The notes under the pieces were generated by a model, which made no database searches, had not been told where the DNA came from, and was given only the letters and a program-made list of their open reading frames with translations. From contig CM067315.1 in the NCBI GenBank assembly GCA_034231615.1, positions 37,053,129 through 37,117,128 on the forward strand: 64,000 bases of DNA. Reading direction: 5' to 3'. Shown piece by piece: positions 33,726-44,639 of the stretch. The first letter of the stretch is position 1. Every line of letters starts with the position of its first letter. The position numbers and the translations under genes are program-made. The stretch is from Meghimatium bilineatum. Lineage: Eukaryota > Mollusca > Gastropoda > Stylommatophora > Philomycidae.

Positions 33726-33959
33726 CTCTAATGGCTTCTGGTTTGGTACCATGTCTCCTTGTTTATTTTAGGATTAATTAATCAAAGTATTATATCAATA
33801 ATTAATTTAAATATTCATTTTTTAGGGCTATGGTTAGGGGTTAGTTGTTGTACATAACTAACTCTAAATAAATTTATATTTAAATTAATAAATGATAAAC
33901 ATAGCCAAGGGAAATAATCAAATAGGGGGACACCGGTTCCAAATCAGAACCCTCTAATG
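33726..33959. mobile_element. MITE with 8-bp target duplication
   Basis: The element at 33734-33951 (218 bp) is flanked by perfect CTCTAATG copies (33726-33733, 33952-33959). Ends are inverted: GCTTCTGGTTTGGTACCATG versus the complement of GGTTCCAAATCAGAACC. The AT-rich core contains GGGCTATGGTTAGGGGTTAG. An 8-bp duplication points to hAT-type mobilisation. Confidence 0.85.
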
Positions 33960-35218
33960 TTGCAGTCAGTAAAGAAAAATATTGGATGGGATATTTATCA
34001 GTAGTCGCTGTGGTGAAGTCATCATAAAACAATGGCCACTGCTAGTTTAATTTCCTTCTTGTTATTCATCTATTACATTTTGTGTGAATCTGAAGAGGGG
34101 TTTATCTGTGCGACACTTTTGTGTCGCATTATATTTTATCTAGGCAGTTGTAATTTTTCAGCTACCAATATAGTCTATTGTTAATCATTCTCTCAACCAG
34201 CTTGCCTACGAATGAGGAGAGGGATGTGGACTTAAAGCTTCTTGGTGTTCCTGTTGGTTTTCATGTTTTAAGAATGTGGTTAATGATTTTTGTGTCATTC
34301 TGATGGCAGCTGTCTCTCATTCCATGTTATATTAATAAACCATAGGAGTGTTTATTTTGTCTTTGGTGCCAACTTACATATCATTTCATTTTTAATTTGA
34401 TCTGGTCCTGGAGCTTTATTTCTGACCAGTTTCTTTAAAGTCATCATTTTTTGTATGCGGAATAGATTATCATTGAATGCAGCAATATTGTTCTTATCTT
34501 TGCTATGTGTTTTTTTTGGTACTTTGTCAAATTTCTTCCTTTATTGTTACTTGTTCACTTGCATAGAAATTATTGAATATATCTGATTTCTTACTACAAG
34601 ATGTTACTTCTTCACTACAATGGTCTGCTTTGGGTGTTGGATTGGTCTTTTTATTATTTCCTTTGAGATTATGCAAAAGTCTCCAAGCTTTATTCTTTTC
34701 TCTTTTTAGATATAGTTTGATACATTTTTCTTTCGAAGTCTTTCAATTGTTTTCCTTTGTGATATAACTTACTTTCTTACTTTTCTATCCAACTATTGTA
34801 TTCTGTTTTATTTAAGGTAGTAGAGTATTTTTCAATCTTCTTTCTGGGTTTTCTCCTCTCTTTAACTGCTTCAACTAATTCAGGTGTCCAGTAATGTTTA
34901 TATTTCTTGACCTTTTGCCTTTAGATACACTGTTTGACTGCTGCTAGAATTATGGTGCAGATTTTACTGTATGTTGTGTTCATGTTGGTTTTTCTGTTGA
35001 CTTCACTGAACCCAGAATCAGTTATGTGGTGCACCAGGTCCACTCAGCTTTCTTACAATTCCAAGATGGTTTTACCCATGTTATATGTCATCTGTAGTAT
35101 AGAAAATTGGATGGTGTTACTTCCTAGATCTTCTAAGGCTTTGATAACATTGTCTGCAAAGCCAACTGAAGCAAATTTCAGATCAGGTCAGCTTATTGAA
35201 CCGTGTGCCTTATGTAAA

Positions 35219-35555
35219 AGATCTTGGTGGAATCTCCAAGGTCTGTGAAAGGATTACGTTGAAACTATTGTACAAAGATTTGGTGAAATCTCCAAGGTCT
35301 GTGATAGGATTAAGTTGGAACTATTGTACAAGGATTTGGTGAAATCTCCAAGTTCTGTGATAGGATTAAGTTGTAACTATTGTACAAGGATTTGGTGAAA
35401 TCTCCAAGGTCTGTGATAGGATTAAGTTGGAAATATTGTACAAGGATTTGGTGAAATCTCCAAGGTCTGTGATAGGATTAAGTTGGAACTATTGTACAAG
35501 GATTTGGTGAAATCTCCAAGGTCTGTGATAGGATTAAGTTGAACTATTGTACAAG
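35219..35555. repeat. Minisatellite, 56-bp unit, 6 copies, inside LINE endonuclease
   Basis: The unit begins GATTTGGTGAAATCTCCAAG and ends ATTGTACAAG. The minus-strand translation of one unit (LILSQTLEISPNPCT) resembles the SPPTLLH stretch that follows the GDFNAH block in LINE endonucleases. Confidence 0.92.
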
Positions 35556-35778
35556 TCCTTAATCTCTACGCCCCTGTTGTTATATCATTCATATATGCAA
35601 GACCTGAAATGTGTGCATTAAATCACCAGCTTTGATGGGTTTTTAAAAATAAATTTGCACTCAAATTCTGCCACACTTCTGGATAATGTTTGCGAACAGT
35701 AAATATTGTGCAGTGTGTAGCTGGGTTATTTTGTCCCATGTCTTTACTGTTTGATGATCTATGCCTGCTTCAGGGTTA

Positions 35779-35983
35779 TTGGTTGATGTGTTGGTTGATG
35801 TGTTGGTTGATGTGTTGGTTGATGTGTTGGCTGATGTGTTGGCTGATGTGTTGGTTGATGTGGTGGTTGATGTGTTGGCTGATGTGTTGGTTGATGTGTT
35901 GGCTGATGTGTTGGTTGATGTGTTGGCTGATGTGGTGGTTGATGTGTTGGTTGATGTGTTGGCTGATGTGTTGGTTGATGTGG
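35779..35983. repeat. Minisatellite, 12-bp unit, about 17 copies, in frame with LINE endonuclease
   Basis: Units TTGATGTGTTGG and CTGATGTGTTGG. On the minus strand this gives a Thr-Ser/Ala-Asn repeat (TNTSANTS) inserted in one continuous frame between LIRNDV and IDHQTVK. Confidence 0.95.
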
Positions 35984-36587
35984 ATATTACATCATTTCTA
36001 ATTAATCTGATAATAACTTTAGACATTGACATATGTCCTGTCTGTAGCCCATGATGTTTGTATCTGTCAGTGGTAGTATTGTTTCCTGCAGCCTGCATGT
36101 ACATTGTATTAATGTAATATTTTTGTAGCTTCAGTGATCCTATTTTGTAATCCTGCTATGTTTAGTTGTAGAATATTTCGATTCCCCTTCCCTGAATTTT
36201 TACAAGGAGCAGGGGAGTGATTTCTCTTGCCTGGGGAGTGATTTATTTGTTGGGGGCTCTGTAAACAAGGCAGCAACACCAAAGCTTGTATGGAATTTTT
36301 CATTGATGGCATTGTAGTATTATTTGTTTGTAGTATTGTAGTATTATTTTCATTGTAGTATTATTTGTTTGCTGCAAGCGTCTACCTCTCACAGAATGAC
36401 ATGCAAATGTCTTCCTCTATGTGAAGTTGATTGTATAGTCATTTGCCCTCATGAAGTCGCCATGAGAAACTTGCTTTTTTTTGGGGGGGGGGGTAAGATG
36501 GGATTCACAGAGATGCATTCTTTGCTAGTAAAAAGAGGCAGGCCTTGATCCTTCATTCTGTAACTAAGAATTTTATGTAGCTGTGTC

Positions 36588-36690
36588 ATGTCCTACATCC
36601 TATGTCTTCATGTGTCCTACATCCTATGCCTTCATTCGTCCTACATAATATGCCTTCATGCGTCCTACATCCTATGCCTTCATGATTCTC
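36588..36690. repeat. Tandem repeat, about 23 bp, 4 copies
   Basis: GTCCTACATCCTATGCCTTC recurs four times with minor changes. Confidence 0.8.
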
Positions 36691-36927
36691 CCCTGCATTT
36701 AGTTTCTAGATCCCTCATGTGAGTTTCCTTGACTCTGTTTTCAATATCTCAAGAGTAGGACATGTTCTGACTGTGTGCAATGTCAGTAGCAAGACACTTG
36801 GTGCAGCATGGATATTGTACAGGGCCCAGATCATTCAAGGTTGAGATGTTTTCCATCACAATTTCAGGATTCTTGGAATGGTCATCTGGATCAGACAAGA
36901 CAGAAAAGCATAGTAGACAAGAGACTA

Positions 36928-37446
36928 TTATAAGCTGTCAGTTGTTAGAAAGTAACATGGAACTGTCAAGTGAAACATACCAAGCTGTTATAAGCTGTCA
37001 TTTGTTAGAAAGTGACATAAAACTGTCAAGTGAAACATACCAAGCTGTTATAAGCTGTCAGTAGTTAGAAAGTGACATGGAACTGTCATGTGAAACATAC
37101 CAAGCTGTTATAAGCTGTCATTTGTTAGAAAGTGACATAAAACTGTCAAGTGAAACATACCAAGCTGTTATAAGCTGTCAGTAGTTAGAAAGTGACATGG
37201 AACTGTCATGTGAAACATACCAAGCTGTTATAAGCTGTCAGTTGTTAGAAAGTGACATGAAACTGTCAAGTGAAACATAGCAAGCTGTTATAAGCTGTCA
37301 AGTGTTAGAAAGTAACATGTAACTGTCAAGTGAAACATACCAAGCTGTTATAAGCTGTCAGTAGTTAGAAAGTAACATGTAACTGTCAAGTGAAACATAC
37401 CAAGCTGTTATAAGCTGTCAGGTGTTAGAAAGTAACATGAAACTGA
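36928..37446. repeat. Minisatellite, 60-bp unit, 8-9 copies, with dimer structure
   Basis: The unit begins TTATAAGCTGTCAGTTGTTA and ends ACCAAGCTG. Copies 2 and 4 match each other (CATAAAACTGTCAAG) and copies 3 and 5 match each other (CATGGAACTGTCATG), so part of the array grew as a 120-bp dimer. Confidence 0.94.
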
Positions 37447-37530
37447 CATGGATTCTATATTTTTCATCTTGCTGTGTATCATCCCTAGATGCATATCATT
37501 ATAACAATGAGATGGATAAGTTGCTATCAA

Positions 37531-37700
37531 GTGACTCTAAGTGAAATAACTTGATCCAGACACTTTCACTTCACACATTATTTGGTAACTCTAAGTGAAA
37601 TAACTTGATCTAGACACTTTCACTTCACACATTATGTGAAGGAAGTGAAATAACTTGATCCAGACATTTTCACTTCACACATTATGTGGTAACTCTAAGT
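37531..37700. repeat. Tandem repeat, about 55 bp, 3 copies
   Basis: CTCTAAGTGAAATAACTTGA then TCCAGACACTTTCACTTC is repeated. Each unit holds AAGTGAAA and its complement TTTCACTT, so it can fold. Confidence 0.85.
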
Positions 37701-38089
37701 TCAATAAACTTTCTTCTCTGGAGAGTTGTAAACATTCCAGCAGCACAAATTATGTTGATGCATTCAGTTGATACAGTTTTGTTCCTGTAAGAGTCAACTT
37801 TATGACACAAAGTGTAAACATAAACTTCTTGAGCAGAGATATCCTGTAAGATATCTATATTTCCCCCCCCCCCATAATTCTGTGAGCAACAGCAGCTAAC
37901 ACTTGTTGTTATGTTTGTAATTGTTGGTTAGGTGTAACATTTGTATGTTATGAAAGAGAGAGAATGTTTATTTTGTCTAAATTTGTAATATTATCTATGA
38001 TAAGTTCTAGGATTAAATCATGTTCAACCTTTGCAACTAAGTTTTTATGTTTAATGTTACCTTGAAACCAGTACATCACAAAATCACAT

Positions 38090-38400
38090 TGGATGCTTAA
38101 GCACACTAGTCCTCCGGTAATTTCTTTCCTTAGCGATGCGGATGAGTGAGGAAAAATCTTGTCCAATCAATTCCTTAATGTTGTCTGTCCATGTCTTTAT
38201 TTGCCCTTCTCTTTCTCTCCCCCCCCCCCTTTCCTCCCGACGGTTATCTGTAGTATTATTTCTGACAAGGAATCATGACTGCATACATGTCCAAAACATG
38301 CTAATTTTCATCGTTTCACTATTGAAAGCAATAGTTCTTGTGCACCTGCATACATCTCTATTTTATTTCTTACGTACACGTTTGTCTTATTCACTGTATA
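38090..38400 (-). pseudogene. LINE C-terminal tail fragment (second tail type)
   Basis: Reverse complement of the family seen at 31130: CATGTCCAAAACATGCTA and TTTCACTATTGAAAGCAATA on the + strand match ATTGCTTTCAATAGTGAAAC at 31180. Confidence 0.65.
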
Positions 38401-39000
38401 GGAAATTCGTAGAATTCATCTGTAGCATTTGTACTTGAAAGCCTGTACTTAGCTGAACAATACTTTAATTCTAATTTCCATGTAACGTTTTCACTTAGCA
38501 ATGTCTTCTGGCAGTGTTGCTGTCTTCTCATTGTACTCAATATGTTATCCTTATGGTGACTAGCGCATTACAGTCGATTTTCAAGAGGACATCTATCCAT
38601 ATTGTGACATTTGCATTGGCCATCCGTGCAATGCATCTGCACTTCTGCCGCCCAAGCCAGAATGTCTTGCGTCGCTGTGTGTCGACAGTGGTGCTGTATG
38701 TGTTGGTACAGAGGTGTCAGAGATATTGCTATTATTTTTCCAGTCAATTTGCATTCCATATGTAGCCTCCACATTTGCTGACACGATCCCTATGTGTTGG
38801 CCAGAAACAACATGAGCCGCTGTATTTTTGTTTGAAGAGCGCACCACGAGGAAGTACTTTTAGAACCTTGGTTATCTACTAACCCTGGGTTCGCACGAGA
38901 GCAATGCTGTACCCGTAGCACCTCATCTAGTAACAATATCACATTAATATAGTATTTATCACTTCTTAATTTTTTTACTACTGCAATATCCACCTTGTCG
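38400..39000. other. Non-coding stretch, nothing recognised
   Basis: Moderate GC and several short frames on both strands (for example 38568-38774 minus) without recognisable domains. Confidence 0.35.
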
Positions 39001-39008
39001 GATATCCT

Positions 39009-39440
39009 TTAACAAGCTTTTCTTATTGGTTGTATGAGTAGAGAAATTTCCATCAGACCCAAATTAGAGTTAGTTTAACAAGCTTTTCCGCCCGTGTGTT
39101 GCCGGGGCCCAAATGGGGAGCAAAGAATAGCAACACTGTTTACCTTCCATGTAAGTCGTAAAAGGCGACTAAGGGGGTTATGGGATGGAGTTGGCTGTCC
39201 CATCCCATATAGGGTCAGTGACCCAAAAGCCATGCTGAAGTCGGATGTGTCAGGCTGAAAGGCGCAGATATCGCAGCAATGCTGTAAACCATGACACAAT
39301 GCATTCCGTTCTCCGGACTACATCCTGCTAATCTGCAGGAGTTTGAGAACGAACACAGAAGAAGAAGAAGACAAGCTTATCTTATTGGTTGTATGAGTAG
39401 AGAACTTTCCATCAGACCTAAATTAGAGTTAGACAAGAGT
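39009..39440 (+). mobile_element. GAA-tailed SINE, full-length, within a duplicated 70-bp flank
   Basis: The element at 39088-39370 lies between ACAAGCTTTT (39078) and ACAAGCTTAT (39371), a 10-bp near-perfect duplication. A larger block, starting ACAAGCTTTTCTTATTGG and ending AAATTAGAGTTAG, is present on both sides (39011-39076 and 39371-39434). So either the target was already duplicated or the duplication arose with the insertion. Sense is plus, ending in (GAA)n. Confidence 0.85.
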
Positions 39441-39638
39441 AATATTCTATCCTGATCTATTCTTTGTTTGAGAGACACTCAGTGAGCATGCCTCGGTGAG
39501 CATGCATGCAGCATTTCAAGTTGAGACATTATTAAGGCATTGATGTTGGTCAGTTCCATGTCTTGTATATACTTCTGCCATCTGACAGTAAATATCTCAA
39601 GTTTATTGCAGGTAAAGCAGTTGAGTTATCAGGCAGAG

Positions 39639-41227
39639 GATAGTCCACATTTCTGATAAGTGAAGATGACCAGGCATAGAACAGTCCACATTTCTGATAA
39701 ATGAAGATGACCAGACATAGAACAGTCCACATTTCTGATAAGTGAATATGACCAGACGTAGAACAGTCCACATTTCTGATAAGTGAAGATGACCAGGCAT
39801 TGGACAGTCCACATTTATGATAAGTGAAGATGACCAGACATAGAACAGTCCACATTTCTGATAAGTGAAGATGACCAGGCATTGGACAGTCCACATTTCT
39901 GATAAGTGAAGATGACCAGGCATTGGACAGTCCACATTTCTGATAAGTGAAGATGACCAGACATAAAACAGTCCACATTTATGAAGTGGGGATAACCAGG
40001 TATTGACAGTCCACATTTCTGATAAGTGAAGATGACCAGACATAGAACAGTCCACATTTATGAAGTGGGGATAACCAGGTATTGACAGTCCACATTTCTG
40101 ATAAGTGAAGATGACCAGACATAAAACAGTCCACATTTATGAAGTGGGGATAACCAGGTATTGACAGTCCACATTTCTGATAAGTGAAGATGACCAGACA
40201 TAGAACAGTCCACATTTCTGATAAGTGAAGATGACCAGACATAAAACAGTCCACATTTATGAAGTGGGGATAACCAGGTATTGACAGTCCACATTTCTGA
40301 TAAGTGAAGATGACCAGACATAGAACAGTCCACATTTATGAAGTGGGGATAACCAGGTATTGACAGTCCACATTTCTGATAAGTGAAGATGACCAGACAT
40401 AGAACAGTCCACATTTCTGATAAGTGAAGATGACCAGACATAGAACAGTCCACATTTATGAAGTGGGGATAACCAGGTATTGACAGTCCACATTTCTGAT
40501 AAGTGAAGATGACCAGACATAGAACAGTCCACATTTCTGATAAGTGAAGATGACCAGACATAGAACAGTCCACATTTCTGATAAGTGAAGATGACCAGAC
40601 ATAGAACAGTCCACATTTATGAAGTGGGGATAACCAGGTATTGACAGTCCACATTTCTGATAAGTGAAGATGACCAGACATAGAACAGTCCACATTTCTG
40701 ATAAGTGAAGATGACCAGACATAGAACAGTCCACATTTCTGATAAGTGAAGATGACCAGACATAGAACAGTCCACATTTATGAAGTGGGGATAACCAGGT
40801 ATTGACAGTCCACATTTCTGATAAGTGAAGATGACCAGACATAGAACAGTCCACATTTCTGATAAGTGAAGATGACCAGACATAGAACAGTCCACATTTC
40901 TGATAAGTGAAGATGACCAGACGTAGAACAGTCCACATTTCTGATAAGTGAAGATGACCAGACATAGAACAGTCCACATTTATGAAGTGGGGATAACCAG
41001 GTATTGACAGTCCACATTTATGAAGTGGGGATAACCAGGTATTGACAGTCCACATTTATGAAGTGGGGATAACCAGGTATTGACAGTCCACATTTATGAA
41101 GTGGGGATAACCAGGTATTGACAGTCCACATTTATGAAGTGGGGATAACCAGGTATTGACAGTCCACATTTATGAAGTGGGGATAACCAGGTATTGACAG
41201 TCCACATTTCTGATAAGCGAAGACGAC
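39639..41227. repeat. Two-unit minisatellite, 41-bp (A) and 38-bp (B), about 40 units
   Basis: Both units begin CAGTCCACATTT. A continues CTGATAAGTGAAGATGACCA and ends GACATAGAA. B continues ATGAAGTGGGGATAACCAGG and ends TATTGA. Left end: eight A units. Middle: A and B mixed as AB, AAB, AAAB and longer runs. Right end: about six B units in a row. No stop codon occurs on the minus strand in any phase for long stretches, so overlapping open frames up to 239 codons appear; they have no gene-like features. Confidence 0.95.
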
Positions 41228-41305
41228 TGCTTGGAAGTTTTTCAATTTTGTTTCGCTTAGATTATACTGAATGTTTTTATTAGCCTGTATTCTAAGATGT
41301 GGACA

Positions 41306-41500
41306 ACGTGATACAGGGCGTATCTGTGACAGTCAAATTACTGGGTTCCAATCCCGCCACAGGCAAATGTGCATTAGGACTGTTCAGAAAGCAGTGGAAG
41401 ACAGCTGAATATATTTATATTTTCTAGAAAATCACTACAGCCAAAAAAATATGATGTGATGATGGCTACATCCTGAATATTATATACAATCAATTTTAAA
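41306..41500 (+). repeat. SINE family 2, good copy with B box
   Basis: The tRNA-like head ends with GGGTTCCAATCCCGCCACAG. The body is GGACTGTTCAGAAAGCAGTG, TTTCTAGAAAATCACTACAG, then GGCTACATCCTGAATAT. Confidence 0.75.
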
Positions 41501-41929
41501 TCAAAGATCACACTTAAACAGACATGATTGCTGAAATAAAATCTGGCAAGATTTGATACTAACTTTTGCTGATGTCATCCTATCTATAGAAGTGGTTCAG
41601 GCACGTAAGAAGACATTATCTAGAGTTATCGTGAGACAGTGCGTGACATCACATATTTGGTATCAAGATTAGCTCCAACATCAATCCTGACTGCATACAT
41701 TTGCTTGTTGTGTTGCTCTGTGAACATGTGAATGTTGACATACCAATGATTACCTTTGATAGGCAGGATGTTGATTACTGTGTCCGTGTGATATTTCTTG
41801 TGATAACCTTGAGCTCTGTCTTTCTTACAAACACAATGTTAAACAAACGATGCCGCCCCATTAGTGAGTAATTTCCTCAAACTCTGCCTTCATGTGTTAT
41901 CTGTTATATTCCGGAAGAGGGGGGGGGTT

Positions 41930-42430
41930 TAGATGGAACGATTGACCCTTTTCAAACAAGATCTGGTGTAAGACTAGGCTGCGTGCTTTCACCCCTACCT
42001 TTCAACATATACAGGGGGGGAAATAATAAAAGAAGCACACATGAACAAAGAGAAAAACGTTGCAAATAAATCTGATTGGGAATTTAATAATGAAATTAAC
42101 TACTATTTGCCGACGATCAAAGTCTAATATACAAGTATTAGGACAATTTTCAGAACACATTAAAACATTGTATAAAGTACAAAATGAAAATTAACGTTAA
42201 AAAACACTAAGTTATAAAAATTAACAAGTTTGCAACACCGATAGATAACACCAAAGTGAAACAATCCAAAGAATTTATTTAAAAATCTAAGCAGCATTTG
42301 TTTCTGAAAATGGAAGACAAGACAGAAATAGAAACAAGATATCAGAAAGCAAACACTGAGTTACCATTACTTATCTACCCAAAGATCAGAATGAAAATCA
42401 TAAGATAGATAGTAGCTACAATTTTTTGGG
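41930..42430 (+). pseudogene. LINE RT fragment, heavily decayed
   Basis: TRSGVRLGCVLSPLPFNIY near 41960 is the RQGCVLSPLLFNIY block of non-LTR RTs. Downstream codons resemble the post-YADD region but are full of stops. Confidence 0.6.
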
Positions 42431-42439
42431 TGCAAAGGG

Positions 42440-43740
42440 TCTCACATTGCTCTTGTGCATACCCAGGGTTATCAGATAACCAAGATCCTAAAAGTATCGC
42501 CTCGTGGTGACCATGGAAAGAGAAATACAGCTGCTCTTGCTGTATTCCTGGATAAAACTTTTAGGCCCGCGGATGTTGATGCTGTAAATGGAATGAGATT
42601 TGCCTGTAGAGAGACAGGAAATATCGTCGAAACCTCTACGCCATTACATCCAACATCACTGTCAGCACACAGTGATGCAAGATACCTATGCATTTCCACT
42701 AGGCCGACTTAAAAAGCAAAAACATTGGAGGGGCGGTCAATGTCTCTAACATAGTGGGAAACGTAGCGTAGTGTGAATCAATACAGTGACAACGAAGCTA
42801 CAATACTTCAGCACGAGACCGACTGAAGTCCTGTTCATGTTCAAGAACACACAGAAGCCCACATGTCCCAACACAACTGACTCCATTCAAACAATGAGTC
42901 ATGACTCAAGTATTGGATACGCCAACTTGAACATGCACTCCTGGGTATGGAAAAAAGATTTGAATACAGCTCCCTATTGTACACAGAACAGGCATGGAAT
43001 AAATGTCTGACCGAAGCAGTGTTGAGACTCGAACTATGGGCAACGTAGAGGGGGGACGCAAGTATCTAATAGCACTGCAAACCAAGCCCAACTCGACTGT
43101 CGGACATTACCCAACGCTTCTCATACAGAGAGAATTGGGTTCAGTACCCAAGGACCCACTGAGATACTCCTTTTCCGAGATTCGTATTTTACCTACGTCT
43201 CTGGGTAACACACGCAAGGACGAAGAGTCCAAATACATCTGACCATGCCTGGCGATGGATTGGAAGGCCATCTCAAGCGGACGAGGCGAGTGCGTGAAAA
43301 ATGCACAGGTCAGACCCCCGACGTGTTTGGCAAAGCAGCACTTCATTTAGGCAGGTGTATCAACCCTGAATCTAATTCGACCATCGCCGTTACCCAACAC
43401 AGCTCATACTGAAGAAATTAGGCCTGGGAACTAAGGACACAAAGGGTGTAATGGAATGATCTTCCTACTCGAGGAACAGCTCGCTGGCTTAGAAACGCCC
43501 CGTCGGAGCAAAGACAAGCAATTGGTGACCCAGGCAAACTATCAACTCGTCTCGTGACATATACCCATCTGAGTAGAATACTCCTTCAATAGGCATTTTC
43601 TAAGCCGAAAGCTGAAGTCTTTAGGGTATGAAAGAAAGCTCGGAGAAACATCCCCACTGCACATAGGAAGTAAGAGCTAATCGCTCGCAATTTCTGGGGT
43701 TCGAAAAAAATAAGCAGATCTACAATTTTTATATGAACAC
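42440..43740. other. Unassigned island of higher GC, partly repeated elsewhere
   Basis: This 1.3-kb stretch looks richer in GC than its surroundings. Minus-strand frames such as MYLDSSSLRVLPRDVGKIRI and MEMHRYLASLCADSDVGCNG do not match a family I know. Its right part (about 43590-43720: CAATAGGCATTTTCTAAGCC, ACATAGGAAGTAAGAGCTAA) has a diverged copy at 49983-50075 and 50250, so it is repetitive. Confidence 0.4.
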
Positions 43741-43758
43741 TCTGCTACCAATGTCAAA

Positions 43759-43934
43759 CATGGTCTTTTTTCCGCCGAAGACGGATGTGTCGGGCCATTG
43801 GCGCAAATAAAACGGCGACACAACGCATTTCCATTCTCTGGACTGCATCCTGCTGGAGATCTAGTAGTACTGCTACAGGAGAGATCCAGCAGGAGTTTGA
43901 GAATGAACGCTGAAAAAGAAGAACCATGGTCTTT
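43759..43934 (+). mobile_element. Short GAA-tailed SINE with 10-bp target duplication
   Basis: The element at 43769-43924 (156 bp) lies between perfect CATGGTCTTT copies (43759-43768, 43925-43934). It starts TTCCGCCGAAGACGGATGTG and ends GAATGCTGAAAAAGAAGAA-like. It lacks the first half of the 280-bp copies, so it is a natural short form and not a random truncation. Confidence 0.8.
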
Positions 43935-44039
43935 AACAGTCTCACAACAAAGAAAAATTGTTACATGTGAAATGGAGTGACTGAGAAAAACTGCAATGAT
44001 TACTACACTAGGTAAAGTAAAGAAATGAAGAAATTAGGA

Positions 44040-44330
44040 AAAGAGATTGTATAATAGCATGTATTGAGCACATCGAAAGACAGCAAATAAAATGGTTCGG
44101 TAATCTTATGAGAATGAACCCACACCAAATACCAATAACAGTAAATAACAAAAGAATATCCGGATATAGAACCAAGGGTAGAATAAGAAAGCCTTAGGGA
44201 AAAACATGGACTTAATGCAACCAATGTGACACATCTGGCCTTGGAACGACAAATAAGGTTTCCACCCATAACGGCAAGATTTGATACTATCAACTATCGT
44301 TCACCAAGGGAAAGACAATAAATATAAGTT
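44040..44330 (+). pseudogene. LINE C-terminal tail fragment (third tail type)
   Basis: Reads CIEHIERQQIKWFGNLMRMN, then PHQIPIT and NKRISGYRTKGRIRKP, ending in the stretch AACGGCAAGATTTG and GGGAAAGACAATAAAT. Compare 62105-62400. Confidence 0.7.
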
Positions 44331-44417
44331 TTTAACAATTGCCATTTGTAATTTATGTTGCTTGTGTTATATAGATATCAATTCTAAATTTGAAATTTTA
44401 GTATTTAATGCATCTAA

Positions 44418-44637
44418 GTCGTGATGTGTGGCTAACTGCAAGTAGTGATGTGTGGCTAACTGCAAGTAGTGATGTGTGGCTAACTGCAAGTAGTGATGTG
44501 TGGCTAACTGCAAGTAGTGATGTGTGGCTAACTGCAGGTAGTGATGTGTGGCTAACTGCAAGTAGTGATGTGTGGCTAACTGCAAGTAGTGATGTGTGGC
44601 TAACTGCAAGTAGTGATGTGTGGCTAACTGCAAGTTG
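44418..44637. repeat. Minisatellite, 24-bp unit, 9 copies
   Basis: The unit GTGATGTGTGGCTAACTGCA then AGTA is nearly invariant. It abuts a SINE fragment at 44640. Confidence 0.95.
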
Positions 44638-44639
44638 AA

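Larger units (their letters stand above)
34090..36312 (-). pseudogene. LINE ORF2: endonuclease to RT start, with two internal minisatellites
   Basis: Reading down the minus strand: NILQLNIAGLQNRITEATKI (36190-36120, apurinic endonuclease start), MSKVIIRLIRNDV (about 36010), a 12-bp minisatellite, IDHQTVKTW (about 35760), the GDFNAH-equivalent AGDLMHTF (about 35630), YNNRGVEIKDLYNSST (about 35580), a 56-bp minisatellite, then KHYWTPELVEAVKERRKPRK (about 34870) and, in other frames, blocks equivalent to KAPGPDQIKNEM (34420) and KLVERMINNRLYW (34190). Many stops; inactive. The minisatellites are expansions of the LINE's own codons and not insertions at random sites. Confidence 0.82.

Noticed and set aside
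35661-36104. Possible Thr/Asn/Ser-rich secreted protein
   Set aside because: The frame is a LINE endonuclease whose 12-bp codons were amplified; flanking blocks are LIRNDV and IDHQTVK.
38136-38438. A 100-codon plus-strand protein
   Set aside because: It is antisense to the LINE tail copy on the minus strand, and contains a C-run and no known motif.
40058-40777. Overlapping open frames up to 239 codons on the minus strand
   Set aside because: They arise from the 41/38-bp minisatellite having no stop in any phase; no start context, splice sites or homology.
42455-43346. Host exons in the 42.4-43.4 kb island
   Set aside because: Frames exist on both strands but no recognisable domain, no consistent splice sites, and part of the island is repetitive.
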